Positions 55,785 through 64,000 of a stretch of 64,000 nucleotides of DNA are shown piece after piece. This DNA comes from Dendrolimus kikuchii. Lineage: Eukaryota; Arthropoda; Insecta; Lepidoptera; Lasiocampidae. Within the stretch, counting starts at the first letter, position 1. Each line of letters starts with the position of its first letter. The DNA lies in the NCBI GenBank assembly GCA_019925095.2, contig CM034392.1, positions 11,489,887 to 11,553,886 of the forward strand, read 5' to 3'. The notes beneath the pieces are model-generated. The model did not search any database, was not told the origin of the DNA, and saw only the letters and a list, made by a program, of their open reading frames with translations. A program made the position numbers and the translations under genes.

Positions 55785-56400
55785 TATTTTATTTTATTTT
55801 TATGTTTGCTTATAGGCAAACTGGTAGACGAGTCCACTTGATGGCAAGTGGCTACCGTCACCCATGGACATCTGCAACACTAAGGGAGCCGATGCGTTGC
55901 CTACCTCGTTGAGACTTTAAAAATCTATTTACGCCCTTTTTGAAGAGCCCCATATTGTAGCACTCTGGGAAAACCGCAGGGGGGAGCTCATTCCACAGCT
56001 TGCTCAAGTATGGCATAACAGAGCGAGCGCCATGTACAGTGGATAACTTCCAGATGTCGAGGAAGTGTGGATGAGCTCCCAGTCGCCGGCGGGCAGTGCG
56101 GTGGTAAAATGGCGGCGTAGATATCAAACCAAACAGTTCCTCAGAACACTCCCCATTGTACAGACGGTAGAACGCGCTCAGAGCGCCAACGTCTCTTCTG
56201 AGACTCAAAGGTTTTAAACCGTCTGTAAGTTCGGGATCGTCGACAATCCGGACCGCTCGGCGCTGCAAGGAGTCAGGTGGGAGCAGCTGGTACTGAGGTG
56301 CCCCAAACCAGAGATGGGAGCAGTACTCCACATGGGGACGGACTTGGGCCTTATATAATAAAAGCCCATGTCCCGGTGTGAATCACATAATTCCAGCATG
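55785..56400 (-). pseudogene. CR1/Jockey-type LINE C-terminus and 3' UTR
   Basis: Reverse-strand translation: YKAQVRPHVEYCSHLWFGAP, LQRRAVRIVDDPELTDGLKP, LRRDVGALSAFYRLYNGECS, LISTPPFYHRTARRR, LWNELPPAVFPECYNM, then stop at 55858 and a 3' UTR that contains GTGTTGCAGATGTCCATGGG and ends in TAAAA repeats near 55785. The 3' UTR is shared with the SINE-like repeats. The RT core is missing, so this copy is 5'-truncated. Confidence 0.8.
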
Positions 56401-57044
56401 GCTCTACCACGTATATTAAATAAATTATAATTTATGACGCATGTTGGTATTTGTTTTGAATATATTGTTACAATTTGGGCCACCTGCATACCTTAGACAA
56501 AGCACATTTATTACCTACCGACGTTTGAGCCATTGTAATTATAAAATTTGTTAGTTATTGGAAACTACATTTATTTTTAATGTCCAATTATAGATATAAT
56601 ATTCAAGTTATATTATTTTTTCATCAAGCGTCTATCCGGCTCAAAGTCGCTGGTAGGAGCTGGTTGAAGAATGCGGAGAATAAAGAATAGGTAGGGTAAA
56701 ACCAAGATAGTTGCCTTATTGCGATAATTTTATCGGTTAAAAAAAAATAAGGACGTTGGTGGTCTTTGTGATCTTCTATAATTAGAAGTGCTTCTCCAGC
56801 AGGCGTCGGTGCCACGTATCCTGTAGATATAGGCTCATGCGTTTTGTACGTGTGAGCGAAATTCTTCCACGGCGAGATTTTAACGGGCGCTAAATGTATA
56901 TTTGTGTGTAATTTCGTTAGAGTTTAAATTATGCTATTTATTACGTTTTGTTATTGAATAGGTTACATTTAATTCGTAAATTAAAATAAGAAATATCCGT
57001 ATCAAAATGATAATCGCCTTATTTATTTTTGCGGATAGTTACAC
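56401..57044. other. Intergenic, nothing firmly recognised
   Basis: A reverse frame at 56624-56815 has no domain. Confidence 0.4.
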
Positions 57045-57565
57045 TAAATCTATATATATATATCAAAGTCGTGTTACTTACACTATTTATAACTCAAGAA
57101 CGGCTGGACCAATTTTATGATTTTTGTTTTTGGAACTGTCTTCGTCCGGAATAGGATTAAAATATGATATCCTTCAATAAAAAAAAAATATCATTAAAAA
57201 AACATGAGTCTAGCCATTTATTTGTTATAATCTGTCACAGCCGATTTCGGCAATGGTTCGTTTAAATGCCGATTTCGGCATTTAAAATCATTTTCATTTG
57301 TCTTATTTAGGTGAATTATTTTTGTGCGTATTCAAGTGGATCCCGGGATGGCTTAGATTCACGATTGGACCCGGTAGGTGGCGCCGCTGAAATCTCTTTA
57401 ACAGTGGGATCAATTTTAATGATTTTTTTGTGTTTTGTCAAGTAGATTCCAGAATGGTTTAGAATTGTAGATTAATAATTGGTACTGGTTGATGGCGCTG
57501 TAATCGGTTTCTAGATTTTATTTTTGAAGGCAAAGCAACGTCTGCCGGGTACAGCTAGTAGAAGT
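57045..57565 (+). repeat. Helitron-like repeat ending CCGGGTACAGCTAG|T
   Basis: Begins at a TATATATATA tract; contains AACTCAAGAACGGCTGGACC, two related internal blocks with GGACCCGGTAGGTGGCGCC and GGTACTGGTTGATGGCGC, and ends GCAACGTCTGCCGGGTACAG then CTAG. The CTAG|T end is Helitron-like. Confidence 0.55.
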
Positions 57566-58590
57566 AAGTAGTAAAAAGAGCAGGTATCCATATCAAAAAG
57601 AATAGTCGCCCTATTTACTTATAACTATAAATTCCTTAAAGAACAATGACTGATTTTTCTGTTTTTTCCAACTTATTGTGACTGGGTATAGCTTGTTTTA
57701 GATAAAATAAATACTTAACTGTTTCATACTCTAGGAGCGCAAAATCCCTCGTAAATATAAATGTGAAGTAACACGCTCTTTTAAAGTTTAAGTAACTGGT
57801 TCTAATTCAAACTAACAAACTTTGCAAGCCAAATAAAAACTTATAAATCATAGTGAGTCGTCTCCACACACGAGGGGAGGAAGTATTTTTAATGTACTAT
57901 CTAATACATCGAATCGTATAGATAGTATCGAATACTATCTACTACAATATGCACATATCTTATTTTTTAGAGGTCTAATAAAACAGGATTTACTCAAAAA
58001 ATATATTAATTATGATTACAAACATAAAGTAATATGAAAGTACAAAAACATATGTTATGATTAACATGTTTCTTAAACTTAATAATAATCTATTTTTTAA
58101 ATAACTTAGTTTTTTTTTAAGTGGGGCAACTATCCGGGTTCTACCCTATGGCGCGGCGCTAGCATAGACGGCGAGTGATTGAGGATAATAAATTTAAAAA
58201 AAATGTAGTGTAACTCTGTTACATTTATGCGAATCCAAATTAATATGAAAATCAGTACTACCACGTCACTAATTACATAATTATATATTTTGAGTATAAA
58301 ATTTCTTTATAAAACGGCAAATAATTAAATTATTAATATAGTATGAATGCCAATGTTCACGACATTATCACTCACAGGATGTTGACTTCATTTAATTATT
58401 TCTTGATTGATAGTTAGTGCGAAGGTAAACGCACAAATAGTCATAAATAATAAATAACATAGGTATGTATGTGTATTTGCTAAAAGTGACGCTTTGGGAA
58501 CAAACTTACCGTTTTAAACAAATTAATTTGTATTCTGTCTGTTTAAACGCTATTACGAAATGCATATTTGAGTTTATTCTTCGAGGCAAA
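57566..58590. other. AT-rich sequence, nothing recognised
   Basis: No supported feature. Confidence 0.5.
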
Positions 58591-58598
58591 CAAAGATC

Positions 58599-58953
58599 AT
58601 GCAATCAGCCAAGCGCTTATTGATAAATGGTTTTAGGACGCAACGTAGCAAGCGCGGCCGCTTCGTAGCACATGCGGCCGACGAAATTGAGCGGGCTCGT
58701 TCCAACTGTAGACGTCAGGCGATTCGGCAAGCCCAGCGGCCCATCGGCGTCCTTGCATTCTTCGAAGGAATATCAGAGCAGTACCGGTTCAGTAACCCTT
58801 GACAATGTGAAGGGATCAAGCGTGCTCTCGGGTGTGGTAGTTTTACGTAACAAATTCAACCGTGAGGATCGGATTGGTTTGACGGCCGCTCGTATCTCGG
58901 TAGTTGGTACAACCAGATCGAAGAGAAATCTAATATGTGCAATAACAGCATAA
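58599..58953 (+). other. GC-richer segment with two overlapping unassigned ORFs
   Basis: Frames 58599-58802 (starts MQSAKRLLINGFRTQRSKRG) and 58672-58953 (contains STGSVTLDNVKGSSVLSGVV, RISVVGTTRSKRNL) overlap in different frames. GC content and CpG density exceed the flanks. It could be an exon, promoter or TE piece. I recognise no protein family. Confidence 0.25.
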
Positions 58954-60187
58954 TCTACGATTACATTGTATGTTTGTATGCAAGTCGTCGTCTATCTAGA
59001 CATTAATACTTAACCTATAAATAATCACGGACCATTCAATGCTCAACAAGTGTATAGGCGTCATCGTGTGAATAAATATTCATGTATTGAGGTCACATCT
59101 CGTACAATGTTTATATACGCACGAAGTGCAATGATGCTAAAACAATGAGGTGTAATATTTGGGCAGTAAATATAACTTAGAACACATTTGCTTCGGACGA
59201 TATTTTCATTTTGCTATGTCATTAGGAGTAAGTAAAATAAATTATTTTTCGTTTATCACATTTTGAAAAGTCGTTTGAAGTTGCCTGAAAATTCAAATCA
59301 AATTACGCTTTTCGTCGCTTTTTCGTCTCTGGGAAACGATTTTCCCTGGTGTCAAAAAATTAAAAAACTACACGAATCATAGATAATACATGCGGGTCAT
59401 GTCCCAGCTTTTTTACAGCCACTATTCGCGGCATAAATTGTAATATTTTTATCACAATTTTGTAACATCATTTTATACTTATAAATTACTGTTAACTAAA
59501 ATATTATTTAATTTATAGAAAAATACTGACTAGTAGAATGCCAGAGAAAAAGAAATTTACTTGACGTTTCATATCTGACTATATGGTTTTAACGCCTGAT
59601 TTCATTAGAGAAGTAGTTGTTTGTTTAACTTATCAGTTTTTATTTACTGTCCTCATATTCGAAATGAAAATCAGAGTGTTAACCTCGGGCGAAAGGCTTA
59701 TTTAGGCACTCGGACTATTAGCGCCCTCGCTGCGCTGGTGCGCCAAACCATCTCATGCCTAATTAGTGTTACTATTGTAATCCTCATTGTTATTAAAATA
59801 TATAAATGTGGAATATACTCTGTCTGTTTTGATATTATTTTACACGAATACATTTCTGAATCAAAGATAATACAATTTAATATTGTACTTTAGAGGCCGG
59901 AGATATACAATACATAAAATACATACTTACGTAACATTTTCCGCTTGATCCGAGTTCAAAGTTTATACTAGCATGTATAACCGCGAGCGGGGAATACCCC
60001 ACAGTATATATAGTTTTATAATTTGTTTTTAAATTTGTTTCTGATTAGGATGTAGATATTGTATTTGATCCTAATGTAATTTTAGATATGTATGTACAAA
60101 ATGTATAGATTATAGCTAAGGTTAAAAAATCCATGCTATATTGATGTCATATCGACATCTATGTATATACTTATAAGCACATTATAT
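58954..60187. other. AT-rich sequence, nothing firmly recognised
   Basis: A GC-richer patch at 59690-59760 (GGCGAAAGGCTTATTTAGGC, GCGCCCTCGCTGCGCTGGTG) resembles transposon-derived sequence. The surrounding + frame 59621-59893 has no domain. Confidence 0.4.
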
Positions 60188-60486
60188 CTATCCGTGTAGG
60201 AACGGAGAACGAATACAATTTTCTTGCGGCCGCCGACGACAGGCCGCCGCCTATCGTAAGAGACGACAAAACAACCAACAGCAAGATAGTAGGGTATTTG
60301 CCCATCTAAATGGCTACTGGTCTAGAGTATGCGACCATAACAACCTTGAATTGTGTTCTGTGACAAGTGGCCAGGTTGCAATCTCCCTTTAGAGAGCAGC
60401 AGCAGCACACTGGTAGCACTTTTGTTGTTACAAATGTCAGGTGGGCCCCTATCCACCTGTGTGCTGTACGCATGCAATAAGAAAAT
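60188..60486 (+). repeat. SINE-like repeat, copy 4
   Basis: TATCCGTGTAGGAACGGAGA to ATGCAATAAGAAAATTG. The most diverged of the four, with part of the tail deleted. Confidence 0.7.
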
Positions 60487-60599
60487 TGTTTATTCCATCA
60501 TAACGGACTTGAGTTAGCTAACCTATTATTATGAAATTCGGTATACGTGTATTTTAGATAATGGGCATTGGATGTCCATCCCTATTATATAAGTACCTA

Positions 60600-60860
60600 T
60601 GTATGCATATACATATCAGCTCGCCGGCAGCGGGGCCTGTGTTCCAAACTACCGGTGATTAGAACTCCAGAGACAGGGACCTCCTCAAAATTCGTGTCGT
60701 GTCCAAGATTGCTGCCTTCTGTATCTGGCCCTGCACCCAGCTTCCTAGGGAGATACTTTCTAGGTGACAGCTGAGGCTCTTCGCTATAAGACCATTGACG
60801 GTGACAACTATCGGCACAATAATCATTGACTCCAGACGCCACATGGCGTATGAGCATTCT
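60600..60860 (-). pseudogene. LINE C-terminal scrap
   Basis: The reverse frame reads MWRLESMIIVPIVVTVNGLI, SWVQGQIQKAAILDTTRILR. The VPIVV-GLI ... LQKAAxLxTxRILR pattern is one I associate with the extreme C-terminus of LINE polyproteins. Stops occur soon after. Confidence 0.45.
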
Positions 60861-63230
60861 TTATCTCAAAATATAGGATAATATCCGTGAAAACCGAATC
60901 CAATGTTTCGACGAACGTAGCAGCGGACCCTTTATTAACTACATTATTTTTTTATTGAAACGTATATGCAAAGTCATTATTTAAACATTGATATATTTAA
61001 CCAGCGACCCGTTCCGGCTTCGCACGTGTTGATATTTAGTAGTTTTATTAGTGATCCCTATTTTTTTTCTAGTAATAAATATAGCCTACGTTATATTATA
61101 TTTAGATAATGTAACTAACATTCTAATGGTGAAAGAATTTTTAAAAGCGGTCGAGTAGTTTTTGAGTTTATTCCTTACAAACATACAACAATACAAATAT
61201 TTCATTTTTACAATATAGTAGATGTTATAGATAGGAAAAATCATCACTCTCCATTATATAAATGTATATAAAAACCTCCTCAAAAATATGCATCGTTCAC
61301 AAGCGCGAAAACTAAATAATTAAAATGCATATTTATTCATTAATACCAATTAGGTATTCTAAACGCTTTGTGTTCATTATACTTACACTTACATGAAAGT
61401 TTTGATTATGTTCTTGTATTAGGGACCACTTGGAAATAGGTAAAGTCGCGGAATGCAAATGTTCGTCACCTTAAAGTCGAATTTGGCTGGCACGAGTACA
61501 AGAAGCAATACAATATACCAATTTTAATAAATGTTACGTTTATAAAATATACAAATGTGGAAAAAGAAAATTGTAATTTGGACAATAACAATCGCTGACA
61601 TTAACAATAAAAAACAAATGGGATATAATCACTACGCTTAACATAAATATTAAAAGCAATAAAAAGGTTTTACATGTCTAAACAAACTTCTAGACAAAAT
61701 AAAAAAGCAAACAACTTTGATCTAAATAATCTTAAAATTTATTGTCAAATAGTTAAACATCATTTTCTGTGGAACAGTCTGTTCTGTGACTTAGTATAAA
61801 CAGGTAACATGTGCTCGCGAACTGGCGAACAGTGTTGTACCATGACTGTACGTACATACGCATTCAATCTAAATTTCCTTGGAAAAAACTAGTAGTATTT
61901 TTTTAATGTAAAATGACTTGATTGTATGAAATATGCATAAAACTATTAACTATTTTAGGTGTTATATAATTACTAAACAATTGTAAAGTATAAAAAATAA
62001 TCTAATAGCCAGATTCGTCACTTTGTATTTGACTTTTCTCCTTTTACCAACATTTGAAGACGGTGGAGTAGATCTTTTCAGTCCACACCACATGTATTCC
62101 GACATAGGTCCACTGTCACACCATAAATTAATATTTGTTCAACAAACTTACTTATTGTCTGTAATAAATTGTGATAAGAAATATATAAATGATTTGGTAC
62201 ATCGTGAGTAATTAGATTATTGTATTCATAAATGTTACGTTATTTTATTCATTTATTTAAAAATAAGTTCTAGACGAAATTCAATTTTATTGATTCGAGC
62301 GTCCCTATGTTAGAAAAGTAAACGACAAAATTGTACCCCACGTTTTTTTAAGGTGAATTCGTGGGTTCTACACATTGGTGGTCTTGATGTGCACAGAATT
62401 CTTCGCAGTGTTTTGCTTTGCTGCCATACTCTATGATCTTGTACGATTGTAGCGAGATACGTAATAACAATTCTACAGGATCAAATGCTTATTCTAAAAC
62501 AGTAATTTTAACAAATCTTAAGATATTTTAGAAATAAAAAAAATATTTTAATTTATTTTTACATCCGCTTCTTTTATGTGATTTGTTTTAGAATCTATTT
62601 CTAAATACATTACATATGTAGGTACTTATCCAATTGTAACAATATGTAGCAGATGCACCGTGCATGACTCCTGTATTTTTGTTACCGTCGTCAAGAAAAG
62701 AGACGCTGGTGTCTTAACTACTGAGCCACCACGAGTTCATATTCACATGACTCACTTTAAATAACACTTATTCAGTACATTTGAAAACATCAGCCCGAGT
62801 TGCGTGCACGGAATTATTTTTATTCAGAACAGACACAAGGTCGGTGAAATTAAATTAGATTTGACAGTTTCAATTATAATACAATGTCAAAATTAATAAT
62901 GTAACTATATAATTATTATTATGCCTAACTGCGTTGTTATTTGAAAATAAATAACCTACGTGAACAGACTAAGACTTAGTATAAACCTATTATATTATTA
63001 TTTCATGTAATAGCATTAATATTATATTTATTGAATTGAAGTATGTTCGATTGCAAAAAGTGTACTCAAATTTACATTTAAGAAGGTTGTGTCAATATTG
63101 TTATTGCAAAAACCCGTAAAGCTTGTTGTAGTTTGTTTTACGTGGTTACGTTGCTTTTCGAAGCCGGCTTGTAAATTATTTTAAAATTATTAGTCAATAT
63201 GTACGGAACCGCCTAAATTTCCACACACTC
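60861..63230. other. AT-rich sequence with a Helitron-like scrap
   Basis: 61010-61230 (AGCGACCCGTTCCGGCTTCG, GGTCGAGTAGTTTTTGAGTT) is a diverged Helitron-like repeat. No gene was found elsewhere. Confidence 0.45.
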
Positions 63231-63259
63231 CTCAAACATGTTTCATTCATGTTTACAAA

Positions 63260-63400
63260 CAAAGAGATCAACGCACGCCAAGTAGGTTAGCGCAGCAGAG
63301 CGCCGCGTGAGCTGGGCCGCACGCCGCGCCGCGACGCGCCCGCCTCTCTTATTCCACGGGTCGTGGTCGTGGCCTCCCCAACAGATAACCGATAAGCCAA
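63260..63400. promoter_or_regulatory. CpG-rich island with GATA sites, possible promoter
   Basis: GGGCCGCACGCCGCGCCGCG is the densest CpG stretch outside the R1 element. AGATAACCGATAAG (63383-63396) holds two adjacent GATA-type sites. No exon could be assigned. Confidence 0.25.
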
Positions 63401-63674
63401 CAGCCCGAAACAATTGTTTATTAAGCCCCTTAATTGATATAATCAATGCTTGCATCTATAATAGGAGTGTAATAAAAATTAAATCAGCCGAGGGCGTACC
63501 GGACTATGCACAATATATGAAGAAGTGACTAATGTTTACCGATTGTTGTAATTTAATAACCCGAAAAAATATTTAATTGCAAAGTTGCCTTGAAAAGATT
63601 GCCTTAAGTAAGACCTTGTAATATACCTGAAAGTGCTTAATATTTTAAAGTATTTTTTATGTGTTCGTGCACAA

Positions 63675-63870
63675 CACCGTGTATTGTATTGTAACCGAAA
63701 ATGCCCCATATGTCAGAAACTAATTAACACATTTGATTCAGATTAATTTGTACAAAATTATTTTTTAAGTTCTACTGTTATATTTTTTCAGATTTTCCAC
63801 TCCGCAATTTAAAGTTAGATAGGGAACACACTCTTTACGAATTTGAAAGTAAATATCTTGCCATCTATTA
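63675..63870 (+). repeat. Dispersed repeat, copy 2 of 2
   Basis: CCGAAAATGCCCCATATGTC and AAAGTTAGATAGGGAACACA match 20525-20760. Confidence 0.5.
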
Positions 63871-64000
63871 ACTGAAATAAAAAAACTCACTCAATTTTGG
63901 TAAAATGTTTATGCAACCCTAAAAATTATAAATAACCACACAAAGTGAAAGTACAACTGTGAAAGTGAGTTTTTGGATGTTTGTTTGTTACTTCTGTGAA

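Overview
This is a eukaryotic, AT-rich, intron-containing genomic segment that looks lepidopteran (moth or butterfly). The reasons are the insect-specific ecdysteroid P450 pair, typical small insect introns, and a dense mix of R1-, RTE- and CR1/Jockey-type LINE fragments, SINE-like and Helitron-like repeats. No bacterial or organellar signal is present. No tRNA, rRNA or CRISPR was seen.

Only two conventional protein-coding genes can be fully assembled, and they point at each other. CYP18A1 (+ strand, 16783-19150, six exons, 540 aa) is the ecdysteroid 26-hydroxylase that inactivates moulting hormone. A second P450 (- strand, 20270-35817, seven exons, 538 aa) is best assigned as CYP306A1 (phantom), the 25-hydroxylase of ecdysone synthesis. 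Their stop codons lie 1.1 kb apart and their poly(A) signals face each other about 23 bp apart, so the transcripts may overlap. Synthesis and degradation of the same hormone are thus encoded as a convergent pair, an adjacency known to be conserved in arthropods.

The phantom-like gene is inflated by transposons. Its last intron (8.7 kb) splits the heme-binding loop between FQTG and KRMCPG. It holds a decayed RTE-type LINE into which a complete, apparently intact two-ORF R1-clade retrotransposon has inserted (about 21810-28697, 14-bp target-site duplication, poly(A) tail). Other introns carry a LINE RNase H tail, LINE 3' tails, microsatellites and Helitron-like repeats.

Region by region. 1-5 kb: AT-rich sequence with a 1.3-kb inverted-repeat element. 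5.4-7.1 kb: reverse-strand CR1/Jockey-type LINE. 7.2-9.57 kb: an unusual YLDD reverse transcriptase joined to a restriction-like nuclease domain, in one frame with a single stop and bracketed by TA/TG microsatellites. 10-16.6 kb: repeats and the CYP18A1 upstream region. 16.6-36.4 kb: the P450 pair. 36.4-64 kb: gene-poor DNA with LINE fragments, four copies of a SINE-like repeat whose tail matches the 3' UTR of a LINE at 55.8-56.4 kb, MITE and Helitron-like copies and several near-perfect hairpins. GC-rich islands near 46.7, 58.7 and 63.3 kb may be promoters or exons of genes not otherwise visible.
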